Position numbers and translations under genes: made by a program. Source: Clostridia bacterium (lineage in GTDB: Bacteria; Bacillota; Clostridia; Oscillospirales; Acutalibacteraceae). Taken from it: a stretch of DNA of 64,000 nucleotides. The DNA lies in assembly GCA_900755895.1 (NCBI GenBank), contig CAAEIG010000168.1, positions 1-64,000 on the forward strand, written 5' to 3'. Positions 50,689 through 60,472 of the stretch are shown one piece after another. The notes under the pieces are model-generated. The model saw only the letters and a list, made by a program, of their open reading frames with translations. It did not search any database and was not told where the DNA came from. Position 1 is the first letter of the stretch. Each line of letters begins with the position of its first letter.

Positions 50689-52062
50689 ATGATCAAAGTA
50701 TTGCAATATGGGCAGGGCAATTTCCTGCGCACCTTTGTGGACGCCTATTTTGACCAGCTGAATCGTGAGGGCGGCACTTACAGTGTCACAGCTGTGACAG
50801 CCATTCCTCACGAAAACCTGGAGGCGTTCCAGCGCCAGGGATGCCGCTATCACATCATCCTGCGTGGTTCCCAAGGCGGGGAGCCCGTGGAGGAGGTCCA
50901 GGAGATTCGCTCTCTGGAACGGGTGATCGACCCCTTCCTGGATCCGGAGTCCTATGACGCCCTAGCGGTGGACCCGGAGTTGAAGCTGATTGTCTCCAAC
51001 ACCACGGAGGCCGGAATTTGCTATCACCCGGAGGACACTTTCGACCAGTTTGAGACCATGGCCTTTCCTGGAAAGGTGACTAAGCTCCTGCTGAAGCGCT
51101 GGCAAGCCGGACAAGCAGGCCTTTGCCTGCTGCCGGTGGAGCTCATTGACGACAACGCCGGCGAGCTGAAGCGCTGCGTGGAGCAGTACATCACCCTGTG
51201 GGATCTGCCCCAAGACTTTCGCCGCTGGGTGAAGGAGGAGAATTTCTTCTGCTCCACTCTGGTGGACCGGATTGTCTCCGGCTATCCCAGAGACCCGGAG
51301 ACCCGCAGTCACTTGATGGAACTCATCGGGGAAGAGGACGCCCTGATGGCAGTGGGCGAACCCTTTGGTCTGTGGGTCGTGGAGAAAAAGGGCCCAGTGG
51401 CCCAGTATCTCCCGGAAGGCCGTCACAGCATTGACGTGGTACTTACCCCAGACATCCGCTATTACAAGCGCCGGAAAGTCCGGGTTCTCAACGGAAGCCA
51501 CACCAACTTGGCCCCCGCAGGGCTGTGGGAAGGCCAATCCACAGTGGATGGCTGCATGAAGGACCACCGTTTGCGCGCCTTTTTACTGGACACCCTGGAT
51601 CAGGAGATTGTGCCCTTTGTCTCCCAGGACGTGGATGCCACCAAGGAGTTTGCCGCCAGTGTGCTGGATAGGTTTGAGAATCCCTACTTAAACCACCAGC
51701 TCACCTCCATCCTGCTCAATTCCATCTCCAAATGGCGGGCAAGGGATCTGCCCTCTTTCCAGGACTTCTACCATACCCATGGGAGAATCCCGGAAAACCT
51801 CACCAAGGGCTTTGCCTATCTGGTACAGCTGTACCGCTGCACCAAGCGGGAAGAAAACGGCTATGTGGCCCAGCTCCCCGGACGGGAAATCCCCATTCAG
51901 GATGATGAGCGGTATCTCACCTATTTCCAGCAGGGCGGCACCGTGGAATCCTTCCTGAAGGACGCTTCCATCTGGGGGGAAGATCTCACCGGCTATGACC
52001 AGTTCCTGTCCCGGGTAGAGGAGCACCTGTCCGTTTTGAAAGGAGGCGGCACTCTGCTGTGA
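50689..52062 (+). CDS. uxaB: Tagaturonate reductase (altronate oxidoreductase)
   Basis: 457 residues from the ATG at 50689 (GAGGAGGAT upstream). The opening VLQYGQGNFLRTFVDAYFDQ and the central NTTEAGICY, KVTKLLLKRW, SNPEA-type and GSHTN motifs match the polyol/mannonate dehydrogenase family branch of UxaB. It reduces tagaturonate to altronate with NADH in galacturonate catabolism. GTGA overlap with uxaA shows translational coupling. No isomerase or KDG kinase gene is in the window. Confidence 0.93.
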   Translation: MIKVLQYGQGNFLRTFVDAYFDQLNREGGTYSVTAVTAIPHENLEAFQRQGCRYHIILRGSQGGEPVEEVQEIRSLERVIDPFLDPESYDALAVDPELKLIVSNTTEAGICYHPEDTFDQFETMAFPGKVTKLLLKRWQAGQAGLCLLPVELIDDNAGELKRCVEQYITLWDLPQDFRRWVKEENFFCSTLVDRIVSGYPRDPETRSHLMELIGEEDALMAVGEPFGLWVVEKKGPVAQYLPEGRHSIDVVLTPDIRYYKRRKVRVLNGSHTNLAPAGLWEGQSTVDGCMKDHRLRAFLLDTLDQEIVPFVSQDVDATKEFAASVLDRFENPYLNHQLTSILLNSISKWRARDLPSFQDFYHTHGRIPENLTKGFAYLVQLYRCTKREENGYVAQLPGREIPIQDDERYLTYFQQGGTVESFLKDASIWGEDLTGYDQFLSRVEEHLSVLKGGGTLL

Positions 52063-53462
52063 ACACACGGAAGATTCATCCCAAGGACAACGTGGCCGTC
52101 TGCTTAGATGGCAGCGACACCATCCCCGCTGGACATAAATTCGCTCTGGTCCCCATTGCCAAAGGGGAATTTGTCATCAAATACGGGGAAATCATTGGCC
52201 GGGCAACCCAGGATATCCAGCCTGGCGATTGGGTACACACTCACAATCTCCGCTCCCACTTGGACGAGGGCGCCTCTTATCACTACCACTATGAGGACTG
52301 TATGCTCCCCCCTGTTGAGGATGGCTACTTTCTGGGCTATCCCCGCAGCTGGGGACGAGCTGGTATCCGCAATGAAATCTACATTCTGCCCACCGTGGGC
52401 TGCGTCAACCCCATCTGCCAGGAACTGGAACGCCAGGCTCAATCCCTGGTGGGCCAGGGGATTGATGGCATCTTTGCTCTGACCCATCAGTTTGGCTGCT
52501 CCCAACTGGGGCAGGACAGCGAAAACATTCGGGATCTTCTGTGCTCCATTGCCCTGAACCCCAACGCCTCCTTTGTGCTGATTGTGGGTCTGGGGTGTGA
52601 GAACAATTCCCTGCAAGGCATCCGGGACATTCTGTCCCCCCTACGGCAAGACGGAGTGGCCTATCTCAACTGCCAGGAGGTGGAGGATGAATTGGCAGCC
52701 GGCATGGAGCACCTAAGGGAATTTGCCAGCCGCGCCAAAGAGCTGAAACGCCAGCAGGTGCCTCTTTCCCAGCTGTGCGTGGGCCTGAAATGCGGCGGCT
52801 CTGACGGGTATTCCGGATTGACCGCCAATCCGCTGGTGGGCCAGGTGACGGATAGAATCATCGCAGCCGGAGGCAGCGCCGTCCTCACCGAGGTACCGGA
52901 GATGTTTGGCGCGGAGCAGCTCTTGATGAACCGGTGCAAGGACCAGCAAGTCTTTGAGGCATACCAGGACTTGATCCTCCGTTTCAAGCGGTACTACACT
53001 GACAACGGTTTCCCCGTTTACGAGAACCCCAGTCCGGGGAACAAAGCGGGCGGCATCACCACCTTGGAGGAAAAATCCCTGGGCTGCGTGAAAAAGGGTG
53101 GCTCCTCCCCCATTGTGGACGTGCTTTCTTACGGCGAGCGGGTGAAGAAATCCGGGCTCACGGCTCTGGAAGGCCCTGGCAACGATTTGATCTCCTCCAC
53201 CGCATTGGGTGCAGCTGGCTGCCAGCTGGTCCTGTTCACCACAGGACGGGGAACGCCTTTTGCCACCTTTGTCCCCACCATGAAAATCGCCACCAATACA
53301 CCCCTTGCCCAGCGCAAGTCCCGGTGGATCGACTTTGACGCCTATCCCGGAGACGCGGACGCTCTCTACCGCCTGGTGCTGGACGCTGCCAATGGAACTT
53401 ACCACTGCAAAAGCGAAGAACAACGAGAGATCGCTTTCCACAAAACTGGCGTCACTCTGTAA
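52059..53462 (+). CDS. uxaA: Altronate dehydratase
   Basis: 467 residues; GTG start at 52059 overlapping uxaB stop. N-terminal SAF-type domain (HPKDNVAVCLDGSDTIPAGH, about 5-90) and the C-terminal UxaA family domain with CVNPICQ, CGGSDGYSGLTANP and the iron-ligand-type cysteines. It dehydrates altronate to 2-keto-3-deoxygluconate. Followed after 35 bases by a membrane-anchored sialidase gene, so these three form an operon that may use galacturonate from pectin or similar. Confidence 0.94.
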   Translation: MNTRKIHPKDNVAVCLDGSDTIPAGHKFALVPIAKGEFVIKYGEIIGRATQDIQPGDWVHTHNLRSHLDEGASYHYHYEDCMLPPVEDGYFLGYPRSWGRAGIRNEIYILPTVGCVNPICQELERQAQSLVGQGIDGIFALTHQFGCSQLGQDSENIRDLLCSIALNPNASFVLIVGLGCENNSLQGIRDILSPLRQDGVAYLNCQEVEDELAAGMEHLREFASRAKELKRQQVPLSQLCVGLKCGGSDGYSGLTANPLVGQVTDRIIAAGGSAVLTEVPEMFGAEQLLMNRCKDQQVFEAYQDLILRFKRYYTDNGFPVYENPSPGNKAGGITTLEEKSLGCVKKGGSSPIVDVLSYGERVKKSGLTALEGPGNDLISSTALGAAGCQLVLFTTGRGTPFATFVPTMKIATNTPLAQRKSRWIDFDAYPGDADALYRLVLDAANGTYHCKSEEQREIAFHKTGVTL

Positions 53463-53497
53463 ATCGCTGATTGCGCAACTTGAAAGGAGGCTGTGGC

Positions 53498-55012
53498 ATG
53501 ATTGGATTTCTCTTTGCCGGACTTGCACTGGCGGGTGCAGTAGGATTTTTCGTCACTCCCCGAGCAAAGCGCCCACCCAACACCCCTGTTCCGGGGGCAA
53601 AACCCTTCTCTTCTCAGTCCGCCATTGGTTGTAGGTACTACCGGATCCCAGCGCTGTGGACAACGCAAAACAACACGGTTTTAGCTGCCGCAGACGCCCG
53701 CTATGGTGGAACTCCTGACTCCCCCAACCAAATTGCCGCCGCTGTAGCACGCAGCGAGGATGAGGGCAACAATTGGCAGGAACCCACCTTGGCCTGGGCC
53801 TTTCAAGACTGGGAATTTCAGTCTTTGACACTGCGTTCAAAAAAAAGTCCACCCTTGCGGCACTGTGCCTCTGTCATTGATCCCTGCCTGTTGGAGGACC
53901 CAAAAACCGGAAGGATCTTTCTGCTTGTGGATGCTTTTCCTCCCGACACCGGTGCCTTCTGCGCCGAACCGGGAAGCGGTTACGGCACCATTGACGGACA
54001 ACGCCGTCTACTGCTGCGGAAACGGGGTAGCAAAAAATTCACCCACAGCCTGGATGAAACAGGAGCCATCTGGGGTCCTCGAGGAAGAACGGCTTACTCG
54101 GTCAACGGCCGATGGGAGCTTCAGAAAAACGGCTATCCCATTATGGCTAGGCAAAGAAAGCTTCTGTACTGGTACAACCGGCCGCTGGGCCTACCGGTGG
54201 GTAACCCCGTGCCCGTCCACCTATTTTATCGTCACGCGCCCTTCCAACCCAAGGCAACGTCCTATCTATTCCTTCTCCATTCCGATGACTGCGGCAAGAC
54301 TTGGTCCCATCCCGTGGAATTGAATCGACAAGTGAAAGGGGATAACCTGGGGTTCTTTGGAGTCTGTCCGGGACGGGGTGTGAGTCTGGACACAGGCAAG
54401 CATGCTGGCAGGCTTCTTTTCCCTGCCTACACCTTGGACGCAGCAACTGGAGAACAGCGCTTCTTGGCCATCTACAGCGATGACCACGGCTTCACCTGGC
54501 ACTCAGGAGATTTTGTTCCTCGGGTACCTGAGATTTCCAGCATGAGCGAAACTCAATTTATTCCCTGTCCCGATGGCGCGCTGCTGGCATTCTCCCGCAC
54601 CACCAGTGGGTACGTTTCCAAGTCCGTCAGTTTGGACGGCGGTATTACTTGGCAACGCCCAACGCTTGACAAGTCAATTACCTTGACAGGCGATTCCGGA
54701 TGTCAAGTGTCATCACTTGTCATAAAAAGTCCTGTTCTGGGGAAATCCCTGGTGCTGGTCTCCGCCTCCGCAGGTCCCAAAAGGACCCACGGTGTCCTGT
54801 ATTTCGGTGTGCTCCAAGGGCATACCGTTCAGTGGGCAAAACAGTTGGAGCTCACACCCTCTCAGGAAGAATTTGCCTACTCCTGCCTGACAGAACTGCC
54901 GAACGGGGATATTGGCATCTTGTGTGAACGCTCAAACCTCCCCCAATGTCAGGACACTTTGGTGTTTCAACGAATTTCTAAAAGTGATCTAGAAAATGCT
55001 CTTTCACTCTAA
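53498..55012 (+). CDS. Membrane-anchored exo-alpha-sialidase
   Basis: 504 residues from the ATG at 53498 (AAAGGAGG upstream). An N-terminal hydrophobic helix (about 2-19, IGFLFAGLALAGAVGFFV) with no clear cleavage site suggests a signal anchor. The sialidase Y48-R-I-P51 motif and Asp boxes HSDDCGKTW, SDDHGFTW and SLDGGITW are present, plus a large insert with a lectin-like feel (about 130-230), as in intramolecular trans-sialidase-type enzymes. Releases sialic acid from host glycans, probably at the cell surface. Confidence 0.82.
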   Translation: MIGFLFAGLALAGAVGFFVTPRAKRPPNTPVPGAKPFSSQSAIGCRYYRIPALWTTQNNTVLAAADARYGGTPDSPNQIAAAVARSEDEGNNWQEPTLAWAFQDWEFQSLTLRSKKSPPLRHCASVIDPCLLEDPKTGRIFLLVDAFPPDTGAFCAEPGSGYGTIDGQRRLLLRKRGSKKFTHSLDETGAIWGPRGRTAYSVNGRWELQKNGYPIMARQRKLLYWYNRPLGLPVGNPVPVHLFYRHAPFQPKATSYLFLLHSDDCGKTWSHPVELNRQVKGDNLGFFGVCPGRGVSLDTGKHAGRLLFPAYTLDAATGEQRFLAIYSDDHGFTWHSGDFVPRVPEISSMSETQFIPCPDGALLAFSRTTSGYVSKSVSLDGGITWQRPTLDKSITLTGDSGCQVSSLVIKSPVLGKSLVLVSASAGPKRTHGVLYFGVLQGHTVQWAKQLELTPSQEEFAYSCLTELPNGDIGILCERSNLPQCQDTLVFQRISKSDLENALSL

Positions 55013-55028
55013 ATTACATTCTAAAAAA

Positions 55029-55060
55029 GAAAAAGCCGGGCAACTGCCCGGCCTTTTCTT
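55029..55060. terminator. Bidirectional terminator after the sialidase gene
   Basis: GCCGGGCA (55035-55042) pairs with TGCCCGGC (55045-55052), flanked by AAAA and TTTT. Confidence 0.8.
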
Positions 55061-55087
55061 TCTCTAGCCCAGTAAAGCTAATCGTCT

Positions 55088-56035
55088 TTACACACTTAAA
55101 ACCTGATCGAAAATGTGGCAACACTCCATGGTCATCACCCAGGGCGCTGTGGGACTCTCATACCGCCCCGATTGGATACACGCAACAGCTTCTTCAATTT
55201 GATAGACAAAGCCATTGCGCTCTTCCTGGACGAACTCCGCCACCACCTGGCCATCCTTTCCGTATAGGCGCACGGTATCACCAATGTGCAACTTCGGAAA
55301 AGCGATGTATCCTTCCTCCCCGAAAAGAAAACCGTCCTCTGGAAGGGCCGCCGCTATGGAAACCTGTCCGTTGAGCAGAAAATCGCCGTAACGAAGGTTG
55401 AAATTCACGGTTTCATCCACACCGGTGCTGGCACGGATCACCGTGGACTGAACCTGGGACAAGGGCATTTCCGCAAAACTGCTGAGCACCTCAATGACAT
55501 ATACCCCCAGGTCATACATGGCGCCGCCACCTAAATCGGGGTTGTACATGCGAGAGGTGACATCCATCGGAGCACGAAAGCCCAAATTTCCTTGAGCCAG
55601 CTTCACCTTGCCAATTGCGCCGGAGGTGACCCACTCTCTCGCTTTAGCAATTTTTGGCAGAAACCTCACCCACATACATTCCATTACAAACAGTCCCCGC
55701 TCCTTTGCCAGAGTAAAGACCTCTTTGGCTTGGGCAGAGTTAAGCACCATGCACTTTTCACACAACACATGCTTGCCAGCCTGCAAGCATTGCAAGATAT
55801 TCTCATAGTGGAAGTTCATGGTGGTGGCAATATACACCGCATTGATATCCTTGCGGGCAAGCATCTCCTCATAGCTGCCAAAGTGATTGGGAATGTGCTC
55901 TTCCCTGGCAAATGCTGCCGCACGTTCGGAACTTTTACTGGCCACTGCCACCACTTGGGCGTTTTCCACCTCAGCCGCTGCCTTGGCGAATTTGTGAGCA
56001 ATATTTCCCGCCCCCAGAATGCCAAACCGTACCAT
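55088..56035 (-). CDS. Gfo/Idh/MocA family oxidoreductase
   Basis: 315 residues from the ATG at 56035 (AAGGAGAGG upstream; the frame is open earlier but not protein-like). N-terminal NAD(P)-binding Rossmann domain with GAGNIAHKF at 8-16 and the conserved EKCMV motif (E-K-P/C) near 95, then a GFO_IDH_MocA C-terminal domain with MYDLGVYVIE. Acts on a sugar, polyol or amino-sugar; substrate unknown. Single gene, convergent with the sialidase operon, so perhaps tied to sugar use. Confidence 0.88.
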   Translation of the reverse strand: MVRFGILGAGNIAHKFAKAAAEVENAQVVAVASKSSERAAAFAREEHIPNHFGSYEEMLARKDINAVYIATTMNFHYENILQCLQAGKHVLCEKCMVLNSAQAKEVFTLAKERGLFVMECMWVRFLPKIAKAREWVTSGAIGKVKLAQGNLGFRAPMDVTSRMYNPDLGGGAMYDLGVYVIEVLSSFAEMPLSQVQSTVIRASTGVDETVNFNLRYGDFLLNGQVSIAAALPEDGFLFGEEGYIAFPKLHIGDTVRLYGKDGQVVAEFVQEERNGFVYQIEEAVACIQSGRYESPTAPWVMTMECCHIFDQVLSV

Positions 56036-56220
56036 AACTCCTCTCCTTTCTGCGACTGCTTTCCAGCCGCTATCCGTCTTGATTATACCATCCACCGTTC
56101 CATCCCACAAGGTGTTTTTCGTCTTTATTCTTGACATCCCAAACACATCATACTATGATAAATGCGAAACGTTTACTTAGTTACTTCTTAGGGAAAAGTC
56201 ACGAAAAGGAGGAGTTGTTT

Positions 56221-58206
56221 GTGAAAATCTATGTTTCCGCCAGCGCCTACCGGGATGGTACTGGTTCCGCTCAGCGGCCTTTCAAAAACATTCAAGATGC
56301 GGCCAAAATCGCCCAGCCCGGGGACGAAGTTTTAGTTGGTCCCGGCGTCTATCGGGAATATGTGGATCCCCAGAACGCCGGCACCGAGGACGCCCGGATT
56401 ACCTACCGCAGCACGGAGCCTCTGGGCGCTGTGATCACCGGCGCTGAGGTTATCAAGTCCTGGGAACCCTATGAGGGCAATGTCTGGTGCGCCCGTGTTC
56501 CCAATACACTGTTCGGGAATTACAATCCCTATACCACTTTTGTCTACGGCGACTGGTACTTTGCCGGAAAGTCCAAGCACACCGGCTGTGTCTATCTCAA
56601 CGACAAGGCCATGTATGAGGCCAACACTCTGGAGGAGTGCATCAAAGGCGAAGTCTACCCCTGCTCCTGGGAGCCGGAGGCTTCCGTCTATAAGTGGTAC
56701 GCCCAGCAGGACGGGGAGTATACCGTAATTTACGGCAACTTCCAGGGCAAGAATCCCAACGAAGAAAATGTGGAGATCAACGTGCGTAGGGAGTGCTTCC
56801 TGCCCTCCAAGACCAGCGTGGGCTACATCACTGTCAGCGGGTTCCACATCACCAAGGCTGCCACCACTTGGGCCCCTCCCGCCGCCTACCAGGACGGCAT
56901 GATCGGCCCTCACTGGTCCAAGGGTTGGATCATTGAAGACTGCGAGATTTCCAATTCCAAGTGCGCCGGCATCTCCCTGGGCAAATATTACGACCCGGAG
57001 AACGACCACTACTTTACCACAAAGCACGTCAAGTCCCCCACCCAGATGGAACGGGATGCCGTCTGCCGAGGCCAATATCACGGCTGGCTCAAGGAAAAGG
57101 TGGGCAGTCATATCGTGCGCCGCTGCAACATCCACAACTGTGAGCAGGGCGGCATCATCGGCCGTATGGGCGGTGTGTTCTCCGTGATCGAGGACAACCA
57201 CATCCACCACATCAACAACATGATGGAATTGGGCGGCGCTGAAATCGCCGGCATCAAGATGCATGCCGCTATCGACGTGATTTACCGCCGGAACTACATC
57301 CATCACTGCACCATGGGCATCTGGTGTGACTGGGAGGCCCAGGGCACCCGTATCACTCAGAACCTGTTCCATGACAATCAGCGTCCGGACTTTGCCCAGC
57401 CCCTCAAGGGCGGCATGATGAGCCAGGATATCTTTGTGGAAGTCAGCCACGGCCCCACCCTCATCGACAACAACATTCTGCTCTCTAACGCCACACTGCG
57501 CTTTGCCACCCAGGGCGTGGCTATGGTCCACAACTTGATCTGCGGCGCCCTCACCTGCGTGGGCGGCGGTACCGCGCCCCGGTACACCCCCTATCACATC
57601 CCCCACCGCACCGAGGTCATGGGCTTTATGACCTTCCTTCACGGTGACGACCGGTTCTATAACAACATCTTTGTGCAGAAGTGGCCTGCAGACCCCGTCA
57701 TCACGCCCCACGACAGCGATGACGGTTACGACGAGGAAAACCGGGAAGTGGGCACTCATGTGTGGAACGGCTATCCCACCTACGATCAGTGGATCGCCCA
57801 GTTCGACATGGACACCGACACTCCCAACATGAGCAAGCTGGCCCCTGCTCACGACTCTCACCTGCCTGTCTGGAGCCAGGGCAATGTCTATCTGGGCGGC
57901 GCCAAAGCTTGGGAGCACGAGAAGGACAGCCTGGTGGACAACACCAGCGCTGTAAAAGTGGAACTGGAAATGCGGGATGGCAAACCTGTGCTCTCCACCA
58001 ACGTGTATGACCTAATCAAGGGCTTTACCTGCGCCCCTGTGGACACCGAGGTTTTGGGCAAGGCCTTTGAGCCGGAGGAGTACTTTGAGAATCCCGATGG
58101 CACTCCCATCACTTTTGACCGTGATTACTTTGGAGGCCATCGCGGCGCTGCTGTGATCCCTGGCCCCTTTGTCTCGGAAGAGGACGGGGCTCAGGTGCTG
58201 TTCTAA
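56221..58206 (+). CDS. Right-handed parallel beta-helix protein (DUF1565-type)
   Basis: 661 residues from the GTG at 56221 (AAAAGGAGG upstream). It opens with IYVSASAYRDGTGSAQRPF and IQDAAKIAQPGDEVLVGPGVY, the DUF1565 signature of pectate-lyase-like glycosidases, then about ten coil-like turns (VSGFHITKAATTW, VRRCNIHNCEQGG, IEDNHIHHINNMM). No signal peptide; probably a cytoplasmic glycan lyase or glycosidase of unknown specificity. The codon bias and neighbours fit the carbohydrate theme of this region. Confidence 0.85.
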   Translation: MKIYVSASAYRDGTGSAQRPFKNIQDAAKIAQPGDEVLVGPGVYREYVDPQNAGTEDARITYRSTEPLGAVITGAEVIKSWEPYEGNVWCARVPNTLFGNYNPYTTFVYGDWYFAGKSKHTGCVYLNDKAMYEANTLEECIKGEVYPCSWEPEASVYKWYAQQDGEYTVIYGNFQGKNPNEENVEINVRRECFLPSKTSVGYITVSGFHITKAATTWAPPAAYQDGMIGPHWSKGWIIEDCEISNSKCAGISLGKYYDPENDHYFTTKHVKSPTQMERDAVCRGQYHGWLKEKVGSHIVRRCNIHNCEQGGIIGRMGGVFSVIEDNHIHHINNMMELGGAEIAGIKMHAAIDVIYRRNYIHHCTMGIWCDWEAQGTRITQNLFHDNQRPDFAQPLKGGMMSQDIFVEVSHGPTLIDNNILLSNATLRFATQGVAMVHNLICGALTCVGGGTAPRYTPYHIPHRTEVMGFMTFLHGDDRFYNNIFVQKWPADPVITPHDSDDGYDEENREVGTHVWNGYPTYDQWIAQFDMDTDTPNMSKLAPAHDSHLPVWSQGNVYLGGAKAWEHEKDSLVDNTSAVKVELEMRDGKPVLSTNVYDLIKGFTCAPVDTEVLGKAFEPEEYFENPDGTPITFDRDYFGGHRGAAVIPGPFVSEEDGAQVLF

Positions 58207-58235
58207 TCAATTTGTGGAAAGAAATCGGTAAACCA

Positions 58236-58265
58236 GGCCGGACGTTTTACAGCGTCCGGCCTTTT
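58236..58265 (+). terminator. Terminator after the beta-helix gene
   Basis: GGCCGGACG (58236-58244) pairs with CGTCCGGCC (58253-58261), then TTTT. Confidence 0.85.
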
Positions 58266-58348
58266 GCCGCCCCTGTCACGTATGGACAGGGGCGGCCCGG
58301 TGTGCTACAATCTACCCAGCAAAACTGCTGAGAGGAGCTGCTGACATC

Positions 58349-59293
58349 ATGGAAATCCAAGATCTTGCGGGTCTGCTCCACCGTTTGGAGCGCCCCACCG
58401 GTCCTGTGGATGTGGTGCTGGACACTGACACCTATAACGAGGTGGACGATCAATTCGCCCTATCCTATTTACTGGCATCCCAGGATAAGCTGCGGGTACA
58501 GGCTCTGTACGCCGCGCCCTTTTACAACGAAAACTCCACAGGTCCCGCCGATGGCATGGAGAAAAGCTATCAGGAAATTCTCAAACTGCTGGATCTGGCA
58601 GGGTTCTCCCACCTAAAGAACCAGGTCTATCGGGGTTCTCAGGAGTATCTGCCTGATGAACACACTCCCGTCCCCTCCCCTGCTGCGGAAGACCTGGCCC
58701 AGCGCGCCATGAACTACACGCCGGAGTCCCCGCTGTACGTGGTAGCCATTGGGGCCCCCACCAACATTGCATCGGCCCTGCTGCTACAACCCGCTATCAC
58801 TGACCGGGTGGTGATTGTCTGGCTAGGCGGTCACAGTGTGGACTGGCCGGACAACCAGGAATTCAACGCTGCCCAGGACGTTGCGGCAGATCGAGTGATC
58901 TTTGGAAGCGGCGCCGCGGTGGTACAGTTGCCCTGCCAAGGGGTGGTGTCCGCTTTTCGGGTCAGCGATCCTGAGCTACGGGAGTACCTGTTGGGAAAAA
59001 ATCCCCTGTGCGATTACTTAGTGGGCCTGGTGGAGGAATCCCAGCGGCAGTGGGGAGCTGGACCCTGTTGGTCCCGCCCCATCTGGGATGTGACCGCCAT
59101 TGGTTGGCTGCTGGACGAATCCTTCATGATGGACAAACTGCATCCCAGTCCCATTTTCCAATACGACCATCACTACAGCTTTGACAATACGCGTCATCCC
59201 GCCAAATACGTCACCTACATCGAGCGGGACAAACTCATGGCGGACCTGATTCAAAAGCTGGCTGCTCTTGGGAAAGCGGGGCAGGTACAGTGA
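58349..59293 (+). CDS. Nucleoside hydrolase (IunH family)
   Basis: 314 residues with the calcium-binding motif D25-T-D27-x5-D33-D34 (LDTDTYNEVDD), preceded by the short strand VDVVLD, and a distal DHHYSFDNT. The N-terminal 20-residue lead is unusual for the family. Hydrolyses the N-glycosidic bond of nucleosides. GTGA overlap with the next gene couples it to the SLC13/ArsB-like transporter, which may carry the base or ribose product. Confidence 0.85.
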   Translation: MEIQDLAGLLHRLERPTGPVDVVLDTDTYNEVDDQFALSYLLASQDKLRVQALYAAPFYNENSTGPADGMEKSYQEILKLLDLAGFSHLKNQVYRGSQEYLPDEHTPVPSPAAEDLAQRAMNYTPESPLYVVAIGAPTNIASALLLQPAITDRVVIVWLGGHSVDWPDNQEFNAAQDVAADRVIFGSGAAVVQLPCQGVVSAFRVSDPELREYLLGKNPLCDYLVGLVEESQRQWGAGPCWSRPIWDVTAIGWLLDESFMMDKLHPSPIFQYDHHYSFDNTRHPAKYVTYIERDKLMADLIQKLAALGKAGQVQ

Positions 59294-60429
59294 TTCGTCG
59301 TGCTCTTGGAGCTGGATGGGCCTTTTTCAAAAGCGAGGTAGTTCTCTGCGCCGCTATCCTGTTGGCCATAGTCTCCGCATGCTTTGTGCCCCCCAGCCCC
59401 GCCTATCTCTCCTATATTGATTGGAACACTCTGGCTCTGCTCTTCTCTCTCATGGCGGTGATGAAGGGCTTCCAGCAGGAAGGCGTGTTTGAATATCTGG
59501 GCAGCGCCCTGCTGCGCCGCACCGGCACCACCCGGGCCATGATGGCCGTGCTGGTATTCCTGCCCTTTTTCTGCAGCATGGTCATCACCAATGATGTGTC
59601 CTTGATCACCTTTGTTCCCTTTGCCATTGCCGTGCTGCGCCTGGCGAGGCAGGAATCCCGGGCCATCTTCCTCATCGTACTCCAGACCCTGGCTGCAAAC
59701 CTGGGCAGCATGTTCACCCCCATGGGGAATCCCCAGAATCTGTACCTGTACGCCCGTTCCGGCATGAGCTTCTGGGGGCTCTGTTGGGTGATGCTTCCCT
59801 ATGTGGCGCTGTCCGCTCTCTGCTTGGCGGGACTGGCTTTGGTGCCAAAAGCTCAGCCCATCCCCAGGCTGGAAGTGAACGCACAGCTGGGCAACCGGGT
59901 CCATTTGATTTGGTATGGCTGTGGATTCCTCCTGTGCCTGCTGGGGATCTTCAACCTTCTGCCGGATTTGGCCATTGCAGCAATTGTCCTGGTGTTCCTG
60001 CTCTTTGCCAACCGGCCGCTGCTGACCAAGGTGGATTACTCCCTGCTGGGAACTTTTGTGGCCTTCTTCGTGTTCATCGGTAACCTCTCTGCAATTCCCA
60101 GTTTCCAAAGCTTTTTGATCTCCGCACTGGAGGGCCATGTGGTGCCGGTTTCGGTGCTGGCCAGCCAGGTCATCAGCAACGTGCCCGCAGCCCTGCTGCT
60201 TTCGGGCTTCACCCAAGATTGGAACGGCTTGTTGATCGGCACCAATCTGGGCGGCCTTGGCACGCTGATTGCATCCATGGCCAGCTTGATCTCCTACAAG
60301 CAGCTGGCTAAGGAATACCCAGAAAAACGCAAGAGCTATTTTCTTCAGTTTACTCTCTACAATGTGGTCATGCTGGCTCTGCTGTTGGCGGAGTTTTGGC
60401 TGCTCACACAAATCCATCCCCAGGCATAG
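59290..60429 (+). CDS. SLC13/ArsB-NhaD superfamily transporter
   Basis: 379 residues, about eleven membrane helices. The GTG at 59290 overlaps the hydrolase stop. Signature features for the CitT/ArsB/NhaD ion-transporter superfamily: NDVSLITFVPFAIAVLR, NLGSMFTPMGNPQNLYLY (hairpin P-loop) and the second-half repeat SNVPAALLLSGFTQDW. An anion or carboxylate carrier; direction and substrate unknown. The pairing with a nucleoside hydrolase is odd. Confidence 0.82.
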   Translation: MIRRALGAGWAFFKSEVVLCAAILLAIVSACFVPPSPAYLSYIDWNTLALLFSLMAVMKGFQQEGVFEYLGSALLRRTGTTRAMMAVLVFLPFFCSMVITNDVSLITFVPFAIAVLRLARQESRAIFLIVLQTLAANLGSMFTPMGNPQNLYLYARSGMSFWGLCWVMLPYVALSALCLAGLALVPKAQPIPRLEVNAQLGNRVHLIWYGCGFLLCLLGIFNLLPDLAIAAIVLVFLLFANRPLLTKVDYSLLGTFVAFFVFIGNLSAIPSFQSFLISALEGHVVPVSVLASQVISNVPAALLLSGFTQDWNGLLIGTNLGGLGTLIASMASLISYKQLAKEYPEKRKSYFLQFTLYNVVMLALLLAEFWLLTQIHPQA

Positions 60430-60472
60430 CATGGCATAACCGGGTTTTCCCGTTTTGCCAGGAGGGATGGAC

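Noticed and set aside
48661..50874. Long minus-strand open frame opposite pepF
   Set aside because: Shadow of pepF, whose HEMGH site and family length are unambiguous.
56332..57918. Long minus-strand open frame opposite the beta-helix gene
   Set aside because: Composition (Val, His, Gly rich) and lack of any motif mark it as an antisense shadow; the plus-strand frame has the DUF1565 signature and a strong ribosome site.
60437..60456. Small CGGG-TTTT-CCCG hairpin before feoA
   Set aside because: Four-base stem is too weak for a terminator; more likely chance.
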